Below, piece by piece: positions 35,109-44,150 of a stretch of DNA of 44,150 bases. Below the pieces are notes generated by a model. The model saw only the letters and a program-made list of their open reading frames with translations, had not been told where the DNA came from and ran no database searches. Made by a program: the position numbers and the translations under genes. The stretch is from Parasitella parasitica (taxonomy: Eukaryota; Mucoromycota; Mucoromycetes; Mucorales; Mucoraceae). The first letter of the stretch is position 1, and every line of letters starts with the position of its first letter. The stretch is from contig MU619417.1 in the NCBI GenBank assembly GCA_025201805.1, positions 2,729 through 46,878 on the forward strand, in the 5' to 3' direction.

Positions 35109-35150
35109 GATTATAAAAATCCATCCATCACAGTAAAATTCCATCCACCC
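34981..35150. repeat. CCAT/CCATCC tandem repeats around the eL20 start
   Basis: Tandem ATCC units appear at about 34981-35015 and again at 35118-35150 on the plus strand (TGGATGGA on the gene strand), flanking the proposed first exon of eL20. They lie in the first intron and the upstream region. Confidence 0.6.
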
Positions 35151-35445
35151 TTCATATTCATTATTTCTCTCTCATTCTACTGTCATTTAAGCTATAGCTC
35201 CTTATTCATGGTATCTTACTCTGCTAGCCATGTTGTCCTTCTGTCAAACGATAAAGAGAAAGATTGCTGTTACAACGATCCAACACCTTGAATACCCGAA
35301 CTTCCCGCACATGGGTTGTACCAGTGTTTACTGTGAATATGGCTTTGTCCGACCTGCACAGTTTAGTTCAAATAGTCACGGAGTATGAAGAATCGGTTTC
35401 AAGCAACATTGAACAAGACCCTCTCTTCCCAATTTGAAACTAAAC
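35109..35445. promoter_or_regulatory. Divergent upstream region eL20 / GATA-finger gene
   Basis: 337 bp between start codons on opposite strands. It holds the upstream block of ATCC repeats and no recognisable gene. Confidence 0.4.
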
Positions 35446-38195
35446 ATGTCATCTTCTGGTTTGATAGCAGCAAGAAAGAGACTCGAAAACGCTTTAAAAA
35501 GATATGATATACCTACTGAATCTGAGCCTAAGCAAGTCAGCAAATGCGAAGAGTAACGTATAGCCTACATGATTGGCATCACATTATACTAATACTGAAC
35601 TTTAGTGGTGTATTGTTACTATCCTTGTTGCAATCTCGACTTAATTGGACAAATGCAACATTTGCACGGTACAAGACCGATCCAATACAGCAACCAAAAA
35701 GAACCAGCAATACACGTAGAAAATGGCCCAACATGAAGTATTTAGGTACCTGCACTTTGCAATTGGGTGCACATCTGTACGAAAACACCAATTTTTTCGA
35801 AGCCACCAGATCAGATTCATGGAAAGATATTGCCATCAAACAAGGGCTGATGAAGCCACCAATAATACCAGTTGCAGATGTAACAAAAGATAATAAACTA
35901 GAGTCTGATCCTATGCCAGATCTTGTAACGACAGAAACAGAGAAGAATGCACCCATCGCACCAAAAGAGGCGCAAGATGTTGTAATGGAAGAAGCTGATA
36001 AACCTGTAAATACCGTGTCTGAGCAAAATACCACCACAGAAGTAGAAAAGAGAAAGCCCACAGAACAAACACAAATACAAGCTGAACCGAATACCAAAGA
36101 AGATCCAGTTCTAGAGACACAGACAAATGTAGGAAATACGAGTGCAGTTAGAGAGGTCCCCACAACAAACGTGGAATCACAATCTAGTACATCCTCAGAA
36201 CCACAGCAGACAAATACATTCAACGTGACAGAAAGTGAATTACCACAACCACAACCACAACCACAACCACAACCAGAGGAGGCTCCTGATGAGAAGTTGA
36301 AATTTGTGGATATAGTATTTGAATTGAAAGAATTTCCCAATGAACGATTTATATTTCCCAAGGAAGCGATTATACAAACTACACTGACAGGACCAAATCC
36401 AGAAGATTGCTTGGTAATTTGGGGTGTAATAAAATTATAAAAAAAATACTGATTATCAATTTAGATCATCGCCTCTTTTGTACTGCCACTTGATCTAACA
36501 CAAACAGAGGAATTCTTTCAGAAGCCTAAAGAGAAAATCTTAAAATACGGAGACACTTGTCAATTACCTTGTATCAAAGACTACTATAATCAAAATACGA
36601 CCCGCGAAACTCGAACTACGGCCGATACGTCTCTAACACTAGATTCTTATCAGCCTGTTAACATTCGTATGACATGTGCCCACATCACAACTGCCAATGC
36701 TCTAAAAGAATATGTGCACAAAACTGAAATAGTTCGAAAGAACATGAAGGATAAGGTAATCTGACATAATACTTTTACGCTTTGTTTTCTGTGCTAAAGC
36801 TTTTATCTATAGCTCAAATTCTTCCCCAAGAGAAAATTCTTGAAATTTGATGTTTCCGATGATCCAACTCGCCAGAATGAGATTCGAGAACTTATTAAAA
36901 GAGCTTCTGTTGCACTAGATATTTCTACAGGCCCCGTTCAAGCCGAAAAGAAACGAAACGAGATTCTCAATGCTATTCGTTTGGGCAAAAGAGAGCGAGA
37001 CGAGAAATTTGAATCAGAATGTAAGTTGATATAACACTTGGAAGGAAAGGACATCTTCTCATTAACTTACGTATGGTGTAAAGTGCCGAAACACAAATTG
37101 AATGCTAGAGACGATGGCTTTATGAAATGTGCTTACTGTAGCACTAAACAAACATCCATGTGGAGAGCTGGCCCCGGAGGACATGGTACTCTTTGTAATA
37201 GCTGTGGTATTCAATGGAATCGAGGCGAAATCTTGGTAGATGCGCCTGTTATAAGCAAAGAAGAGGAGAAACGACTTTGGAAGGAAAGGAAGGAGAAAGA
37301 AAGGATAGCAGAAGCGTTGGAATTGGAAAAGGCTGAGAAAGAGGAAGAACGGCTCAAGAAGAAGATAAAACATCATCATAGTGGTGGAAGCAGTAGCCAT
37401 CACCAAGATTTTTCCTATAACAGTAGCACTTTCGCTGCCCAACTGCTTCAAAAAAGACACCTTCAAAAGCAAGCTAATTTACCTCCTGGAACTACCACTG
37501 TTGCTGTTGCTTCTACCTCTGCTGCCAGTGCCACCAATAACCCTCTCTCTGCAAATCCTTCTGTGGTTATTGCACAACAATCCAAACCCGAAGCTAAAAA
37601 GGCATTGCCATCAAAATCCAAAATGAATCAGGCAAAGGCAACTGAATCTAATGTGCCTACTACAACATCTGCATCTCCTCTTCCATCTTCAACAGCGAAC
37701 CATGCACCAGCCGTAATAATAGCTCAACAACCTGGACAGGCACAAGCACCACCGCAAACACAACAGCAAGCTGCTGCACCTGTACCCTTGTCACTGTATA
37801 GTCCTGCAGGCATCCCTCTCCCGACTTTATCCATTGACTTCGCTGGTCATTTGCAATTTGCTCATCCTAACTGCGGTATTACTTTACTCGATCGCCATTT
37901 TTCTGTGCGTCTATTCAAAGATGGCTGCGATCAAACGACAATTGAATTTGACAAAAAGGACTTAACAAACGCCATCTTTGAGGTTGTAACCGAAGGAGAA
38001 GCAGCCCTTAAACGCGAAGTGTTAAAGATGAAGATTGTGCCAGCAGATGTGAAGAAGATTGCGGCTTTTGGAAAAAATATGAAAATTGATAAAAAGCATG
38101 GTGTCAATATTAGGTTTTTGGAAAAGCTTGACCCTAGTGGTGGTGCTGTAGTGCAAAGAATTTTACAAAGATGGCTTGTTACGGCCCCTCAATAA
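35446..38195 (+). CDS. Swc3-like region plus GATA-type zinc finger protein
   Basis: Five exons: 35446-35552, 35606-36413, 36465-36755, 36813-37020 and 37084-38195. Phases close to 841 residues. Residues about 37-110 (LLLSLLQSRLNWTNATFARY, then KYLGTCTLQLGAHLYENTNF) resemble the Swc3 domain of SWR1/INO80-type chromatin complexes. A disordered acidic linker with a Pro-Gln repeat (about residues 230-250) follows. Residues 487-512 form a GATA-type finger with spacing CX2C-X18-CX2C (CAYC ... CNSC), then a Lys/Glu-rich helix, a Gln/Pro/Ala-rich stretch and a folded C-terminal region. It is probably a nuclear chromatin or transcription protein. The Swc3 match is my judgement from pattern only. The acceptor at 37083 was chosen by phase and is the least certain junction. 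Confidence 0.75.
36242..36276 (+). repeat. CCACAA tandem repeat (Pro-Gln) in coding sequence
   Basis: Repeated CCACAA units encode an alternating Pro-Gln tract in the linker of the GATA-finger protein; such in-frame hexamers vary easily in length. Confidence 0.8.
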
Positions 38196-38767
38196 AGTAC
38201 AATTGTCTTCTGGAGTGGGCGGATTTTATCATTTGACAATGCTTAAAGGGTACCGTTTCCTGTAAATAAGAGACATCTGTAATACATATTCCGAGTACAA
38301 GTTCCGGAATCCTCTAGAATTGAGAATAAAACAATCGGATTTTTTCCACGGAGCAAAGGTTCATCAATTTGTCCGAAACCATTCAACCGTAGTAAGCTTC
38401 TCCATGCATTCTTTTATTTAATTTATCAGAGAATAATCATCATTTTACAAGTAGTTCTCGTCTTTCTCCTCAGCCAAGTATACAAGCGTCCAAATAAAAA
38501 AAAAAAGGGGGAGTGGGTGGGTTGATTCAACTTTTTTTCAGAATAAATACTGTATCCGTATATCAAGCTAAATTCCGAAAGAAAAAACAGATGATTTTGG
38601 TTACTTTTTATTAAACAATTTATAAATGATAATGTCACCTACTCAATAATATTAAAAGGTCAAAGTCAAAGATGCAGCACTCGATTAATATTGAGCTATC
38701 CCCACGTTTTATATTTGTTTACTAACCTTCAAAGAGTATTGCCTCCATCGAAAGGCGAGCCCAGTAC
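38196..38767. other. Spacer between the GATA-finger gene and the decayed element
   Basis: No gene was found. If the element at 38768-42810 had an element-encoded guide RNA at its 3' side, as TnpB/Fanzor elements do, it would be expected near 38650-38770 on the minus strand. I see no convincing structure there and no terminal repeat pairing with the far end. Confidence 0.4.
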
Positions 38768-39241
38768 CTATTTTCTGTACAAAAAAGATAGGGCTAAATT
38801 GTTGAATTGTGTGCGCTTGGCAGTGGTGGGGTTTGGGTCGAAGCAGGGGAAAGTTACTCCAAACAAAAGGCAACCAAGACCAGCAAGACCAATTGCAAGT
38901 GCTACTTGGTCCCGGCACATTGTCTTGAAAGCATTGGGGCATTCGGGATTTAAGCAAAGAAACGAACAGGCTGTTCGTTGTATTTTGCCATTGAGAGCAG
39001 CCACAGGATGAGAGAGCTTGTGGAAGCAGAAAACACACGTTTGTGTATAGCGGCCATGTCGCTGCTGTTTCCAGAACCCATCAAATTGTCTGTGTCCCTT
39101 GATGCGAGAGCCGAATCCATGTCCACGATCACCGACAAACATAATCGGCCTCTTTGCACAAGAACTCTTTCTCTCGTAAGCTGCTAGTCTGTCAAAGCCT
39201 TTTCTGTAAGAGAGTTCCAGCCGTCTTCTTCTTTTTGTCAT
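38768..39241 (-). other. Zinc-ribbon and final RuvC segment of the decayed element
   Basis: This is the best-preserved open stretch (157 codons). Order: basic helix (MTKRRRRLELSYRKGFDRLA), MFVGDRGHGFGSRIKGH, four-cysteine ribbon (CVFC ... CLNPEC, which reads Cys-x2-Cys and Cys-x4-Cys), then CRDQVALAIG. In TnpB/Fanzor-type nucleases a C4 ribbon directly precedes the third catalytic Asp, which is the reason for the comparison. Confidence 0.5.
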
Positions 39242-40875
39242 GGATTGGTTGTACTAGAATGAGCGCAACAATGCGCGCGCATTAGTGTGATGCGAATAGG
39301 CTTGCTCCAAACCATCAGCTGTTGAGCATTGATAAAGGCTATTTTTTCCAAGATCCATTTCCATCTCCAAAACTGTATACCCGTCTTCTGTGGTCTTCTT
39401 TTTTCGACTCAACGAATTTGTAAAACTAGCCAAGCCGGTATCTTGATTAATTTGCTTGGAGCCCAAAGTGAGAGCGTGAGGTAGAGTCAAGTGTTTAAAA
39501 ATATCAGCTTCATTTGTATTTGAACCATCAGCATTGTCTGCATCTTTGGTATCCTCTATAGGAGGCAAACATATTTAGAATCAGTTCCTTTAACTATATA
39601 CATATGTGTTCAAAGGCATTGAGTTACATACACAAGATCTGAAACCTATTGTACAGCTTCAAGTGTGATGCGAAACAATCGATATCAAAAAACACTGTCT
39701 CGGTAGTCTTTATAATGCCATTATCCGTGCCACTGAACACGGCTGTTGTCATATCCATGTCTTCATCCAGCTTACATTCCTCTACCTTTCTACAGCATCC
39801 CTTGCTACCCACAGTGAAGGGCTTAAATGGTATTAGATTTTTCAAACAATCCACCAAAGGTTTTCCATATTCATAAATCTTCCGCCGTAATGACGGAAGC
39901 ATCTCCTTTGTATCTCGAATAGCTACCATTAATCTTCTCTTCCTTAACTTTACTGCTTCCACATTCTGATAGCGCTCGTCTTTTTCTTCAACTTTAGCCT
40001 TCCAAGTCTTCGTAAGATCAGAAGTTTTGTCCCTTTCTTGGGCATCTACGACTTTCTCATAACATTGTTTTTGTTCTTCAAAGTTGGTTCTCCAAGCTTT
40101 CTTGAGACCACGGACACTGTCGTTGTCTTGAAGAAACTGATACAGTTCGTTTGCGCGATCCCTGAGTGACTTATCGAGCTCCTTCTTTTGAGCCTTCATA
40201 GCTCGTAACTGGTCGTCATCGGTATGATGGCTCAGCTTGCTTTTTGTTTCTGGGTTCCTGCGACTACACTTGAAATGTCCAATGCTGCCACACAATCTGA
40301 CAGTCTTCGATCCTGGTAAGATGTGTATTCTATTTACGAACTCCATCCCATAGCTTGATGGCACGCTTTTCAGTTTGCCAATGTTAAAGAAACTGCTAAA
40401 GACGGCGTCTTTATGCTTTACGTAATTGCCTTAAAAGTCTCGAAGATACATCCGTTTTGAAAGTTTGCTCGAGCAGAAAAGTGCATACAGGGTCGTTGTG
40501 TCGATAAGAAGTGCATGCAAAGTAGTGGGTCTGACTATTGGAATAATTTAGCAACTTGGCCTTCATAGTCGATTGAGCGCAGTAGTTGGTTTGCCATCAA
40601 GATGAACTTGAGTTGGCATGGAAGGAGATGATAAGTATCGCTTGATGCTATGTATGGCTGAATGAAGCTAGTAATTTTGATGATTGTTGCAAATTCTTGT
40701 GTGGTGATGTGTTCATCCTGATCTTGGAGGTATGCGTCTGTGATATCTTGCGTGGCAAACAATGCTGATCTTGCAATGTTGACTAACTGCCTGATTCTTT
40801 TTCTAGATACATTAGTATTGTTCCCTTTCTCGTAGTCCTCTCTATCATCAGTATCGCTTTCTTGGCGCTTTTCTT

Positions 40876-40900
40876 GCTGCTGCTGCTGCTGCTGCTGCTG
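40876..40900. repeat. CTG/CAG trinucleotide repeat
   Basis: About eight CTG units on the plus strand; on the minus strand they read as CAG (Gln) in the coding-like frame of the decayed element. Confidence 0.85.
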
Positions 40901-42887
40901 ATGTTTTGGATTTCTATCCCTTTCCGCTTGCTACATACATTCCGAGTTATGACACTATGTCTTCCTTTAAAAACCAGACGACTCCTACCTCTCTACAAAG
41001 TACTTGCTCATATGTACCGATTTTCATCTGGCACATGTCTGCTGCCTCATGCTTTTCTTTCTCTTAATACTTGGCTTTTCGCTTCTTTTCATCGGAAAAC
41101 AGTTTTTGTCTTCCATTTCTTGTCTTGATCAGCACTGAAATTTCTGCCATTGGGATACTGCAATTTGTCGCTCTTTGTCTGCCTTTATGGTTTTTTCGAA
41201 GCTTGGCCGATTGTCTTTCAGTCTTCTTCGTCTTGATAGCGTGGACTTAATTGGGAGATAAATGTACAAACAACAAGAAGTTCAAGAGCTTTTTAAGTAG
41301 CTTGTTGACAATAGTATTCTCGGACCACACAATACGAAGATTCGTGTAATACTGTTGGCGAGCCATCTTCATAACGTGGAAGGACAGATTTTGATGTGGG
41401 TTGGCTTCATCACGGCCCAAAACGTTTACAATTGCCTTGTGGAGAGGCGACTTTTTAAATTTAGACTCTTCAATACCCATTTGACCATAGTATGTTGAGT
41501 GCATTTGTTCCAAATAGGGTTGTAGAAACAGCGATTGATAGTGAGCATTGAACTCGTCATTCTCGAGAGAGCTGGAATTTAATGGCTTTGGTACAGTGAT
41601 ATCTTCCTCTAAATACCCTTCTGGCAGTATTGACGCAATGCTGTTTCCACCATCGTAGACAAGTTCAATTTTGCCATCATTAGATTCAAATGTATACTCA
41701 GCAAACAACAGAGCGAATTTGAGAACCTGCTTGCTAAAGTCAGAGGTATAATAAGATACTTGCTACATGGTAGCACCGATTGTATTGATGAATAATGATC
41801 TGATGTCGTCTTTCAAGTCGTCTCTGAGCACTTGGCTCTAAGAAATTGAGCATGCGCGAAATTGCTCAGCGTCATCTTGAATCGCTCCATCATTGTCTTC
41901 ATCTTCGCTATCTTCATTCTCTTTATAATCATTGCTACCATCATCCTTTTCTGGTAAATCCAAAGGGATTGGAAGTTCTTCTCAACAAATTCTGTCCAGT
42001 ATTTACAATTCTTCTTTGGACTTCCAGCATTTTTATTCTGAGTATAAACGGTGCTCAACATCGTTGTGATTTTTCCAGGACTCTTCATTTTTGCTTCTGC
42101 TTCTTGCACTACACCTTTGGGTATTCTAGTACTTTTCAATAAAGAGATATACAGCTCATCATAGTCTCCATTCTTCTTTCTGCAATGTATAATTGAGGCT
42201 AAAAGACATATTCGAAATTGCAACTGCAGGGCATTCCAGTAGTCCGTTTTCTCTTTGGATGTCTGGACTTTGCTTCGAAGCCCACTGGATGGCTTTAGAA
42301 ACGAAGCCGGAGGAATGATGGTAGTTGAGCCTGCAACATAACATTCTAACTGTCTTTTTTTGAATTTCATGTCTGGCGGCAGGCGTACAATAAAGCTAAG
42401 AAAAGAAAACTTGCTAGTTTTGGATGGGATGTCGCGTTTGCAACCTTTGTTGGCCCAAATTCTCAATTTATCAATCTCCCGTATCCCTAGCCTGCCAAAG
42501 CAAGCTGTAGCTGCGATTTCAGGAATCGCTGGCTTGTTTTCAATTTTTGGATTATGTCTCGTTGCTGTCTTGTCTTTAGTCGTCTATTTTGCTGATGTAA
42601 CTGAAAACACATTGCAGTTAACAGGGAATTGTGGTGAGAATTTTGCCCAACTTCTTGATTATGATTGTTGTTGAGTGCATGCATCATGAAAGTAAATTGG
42701 CTGTTCAAGTGCTGATTTGTCCGCAAGACTCACGACTGATCTGACATTTGTCCTTCTTCATCATTAATAGCAGTAAGGCGTCTTTTGCAACCATTAAAAA
42801 CGAATGACATAGATGATACGTTATTAACAAACAAAATAGTGGTTGATATGTATTGTTTTTTAATAGAATAAATCGAAAATGTGAAGG

Positions 42888-42895
42888 TTTATATA
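42888..42895 (-). promoter_or_regulatory. TATA box of the decayed element
   Basis: TATATAAA on the minus strand, about 80 bp before the ATG at 42810 that opens the first coding-like segment. Confidence 0.45.
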
Positions 42896-44150
42896 TGATT
42901 TCTAACTTCAGGGCTCTAATAATAACGAGATTTCGTGGCAAGTCAAGACTTAATTTTACTGTCTCAAATGCAGGGAAATATTCAGTTATTACCTTCTGAA
43001 TTTGGACTAATATTTTTACTAATAGGTATAGAACATATGACTATCAAACTCGCAATGCTGCATAGTTTAAAGATTCCATGTATAATATATATTAAAGCTA
43101 GAATTGAGTAGAGAAAGAGTTGCATTCATTTCTACTTTGGGGGTATAATTGTCCACGTTATTGATGCGTGCAAGTAATCGTCTTATACATTTTTGTTTAT
43201 ACATAATATATACAGCAACTGCACATATTGCAGTGCGGCACATACATTGCATACGTCAAATATTAAATGAAGCTACCTTTATTTCTGAATAAAACTAGAT
43301 ACAAAACTGGAAACTTTTCTAGACATAAAAGATATAAACTCTATTCATACTAAAACTTTATCTTGATCAATCTTCATCTACATAACTTGCTATAGGCCCA
43401 TTTGCTATAAAATTAGCAAAATCTTGTTTTGGCAGTATCTCGATAGCAAAGCTAGATATTGAGATTTTAAAGACGTAATATGACATACAATTATTTTACT
43501 AGATATGACGTCTTCTTAGTTTGGACCTCAAACCCGTACCTAAAAATGACCTTAAAGATCGACCCAAAGTTAAAAATTGAAAATTGAATGTGAGATTTGG
43601 GGTCCAAACATAGCAAAATCCGAAAAGTAGCCAGAGGTGAATGACACTCGGATATGTTGTAGAATGTTGGAAAACAAGAAGATTTAGGCTGAAAATTGTA
43701 TCTCTGTCGCTAAGTAGTTTGCAATATTTCAGATTTGGTGGTAATTATTTCATCCAAAAATGAAGGTATACAAAATTGGTTTTTGAGCCCGCATTATACA
43801 ATATCTCAGTTATCGATTCATATTAAGACATACCCAAGTTAACTTGTAGACTCATACTTTGCTCTTCAATCGAAAATAGTTATTGCACTCATTTACAACA
43901 ACAAATTAAAAAGGCTGCAGATTGAATCTCAGCAATATGTTTTCATTTGACCCAAACCAATTTCGAGCTTTTTTCGCATAGTTCATTGCTAGATATCTCA
44001 TAAACGCAATAAGTATACCGGATATGCGTACTAAGTGTTTCATAACAAAAATTTAATTCTGCATCTAATAATATAGATTACAAGGCTATAGCAACATATT
44101 TTCTTATTACCAATTTTCAAATATTCAAAAAACGCCCTTTTTGATAGTTT
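42896..44150. other. AT-rich non-coding end of window
   Basis: No gene was recognised on either strand. It contains a small inverted repeat at 43519-43609 and several motifs such as AGATATCTCATAAACGC that look like parts of a dispersed repeat, though no second copy is present in this window. Confidence 0.5.
43519..43609. repeat. Inverted repeat with about 63-bp loop
   Basis: GTTTGGACCTCAAA (43519-43532) and TTTGGGGTCCAAAC (43596-43609) are reverse complements except at one position. The loop is AT-rich and not coding. Confidence 0.65.

Larger units (their letters stand above)
38768..42810 (-). pseudogene. Decayed OrfB/TnpB-like (Fanzor-like) RuvC/zinc-ribbon element gene
   Basis: Coding-like segments in changing minus-strand frames cover 4 kb. 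The 5' end looks intact: a TATATAAA box, ATG 42810, donor GTGAGT (42733) and acceptor near 42654. Later the reading is cut by TAG at 42586-42584, 41840-41838 and 41765-41763, TAA at 41249-41247 and 41066-41064, TAG at 39256-39254, and several one-base frame changes. In the C-terminal part, VFSGTDNGI looks like a first RuvC motif. After a basic region come MFVGDRGHGFGSRIKGH, a zinc ribbon with CVFC and CLNPEC, and CRDQVALAIGLAGL, where the Asp would be the third RuvC acid. The stretch between KQQRHGRY and TQTCVFC is very short, suggesting a small deletion. A poly-Gln tract (CTG repeat, 40876-40900) lies mid-gene. Family assignment is from pattern only; some stops could be removed by undetected introns. 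Confidence 0.5.

Noticed and set aside
35579-36361. 260-codon open frame on the minus strand opposite the GATA-finger gene
   Set aside because: It is Cys/Gly/Ser/Val-rich because it mirrors the Pro-Gln, Thr and Glu codons of the real gene; no splice structure or start context.
1-44150. CRISPR array, bacterial operon or ribosome-binding-site features
   Set aside because: Spliceosomal introns and nuclear fungal genes throughout; no regularly spaced identical repeats.

Overview
The window looks like nuclear DNA of a filamentous fungus, most likely an early-diverging mould of the Mucoromycota (Mucorales type). It is AT-rich, and the genes carry many introns of about 50-90 bp with GT...AG ends. 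Gene products are clearly eukaryotic/fungal: the ubiquitin-chain E4 factor Ufd2, Dcn1, THO subunit 7, Nop2, mitochondrial mL41 and Aim24, cytosolic eL20, DHFR and dephospho-CoA kinase. The species assignment is inference. All exon models were built by hand from splice signals and reading phase; for most conserved genes the phases close exactly.

Layout. 1-2257 is gene-poor and holds a long imperfect inverted repeat (103-777). 2258-3319 (-) is a proline/serine-rich protein of unknown function and 4530-5401 (-) a predicted secreted protein. 6450-7366 (+) is THO complex subunit 7, tail-to-tail with a short-chain dehydrogenase (7371-8472, -), 4 bp apart. 9057-12240 (-) is a large FUSC/ArAE-2 type membrane protein. 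12587-14134 (-) is AIM24, divergent from DCN1 (14297-15540, +). A possible spliced micro-ORF (16147-16317) precedes mL41 (16515-16881, +). 17050-21206 (-) is the 15-exon UFD2 gene, divergent from dephospho-CoA kinase (21612-22393, +), which is tail-to-tail with DHFR (22400-23059, -), 6 bp apart. 23916-25951 (+) is NOP2. 26111-26530 (-) is a small unknown gene with a good TATA box. An assembly gap lies at 27698-27707. 27925-29251 (+) is a SAM-dependent methyltransferase and 29852-30271 (-) a small basic protein. About 3.8 kb (30272-34099) holds no supported gene. 34100-35108 (-) is ribosomal protein eL20, divergent from an 841-residue protein with a Swc3-like region and a GATA-type zinc finger (35446-38195, +).

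38768-42810 (-) holds the most unusual content: a decayed gene whose C-terminal part has an OrfB/TnpB-like (Fanzor-like) RuvC plus four-cysteine zinc-ribbon signature. It is broken by frame changes and by TAG/TAA stops, yet keeps a TATA box and what looks like a first intron. Its family assignment is tentative. The last 1.3 kb is AT-rich non-coding sequence with a small inverted repeat.

Functionally the window is mostly housekeeping: ubiquitin/NEDD8 (UFD2, DCN1), ribosome production (NOP2, eL20, mL41), mRNA export (THOC7) and cofactor metabolism (CoA, folate). These genes are neighbours rather than a pathway cluster. The accessory part is the repeat-bearing flanks, the 30-34 kb desert and the decayed element at 38.7-42.9 kb.
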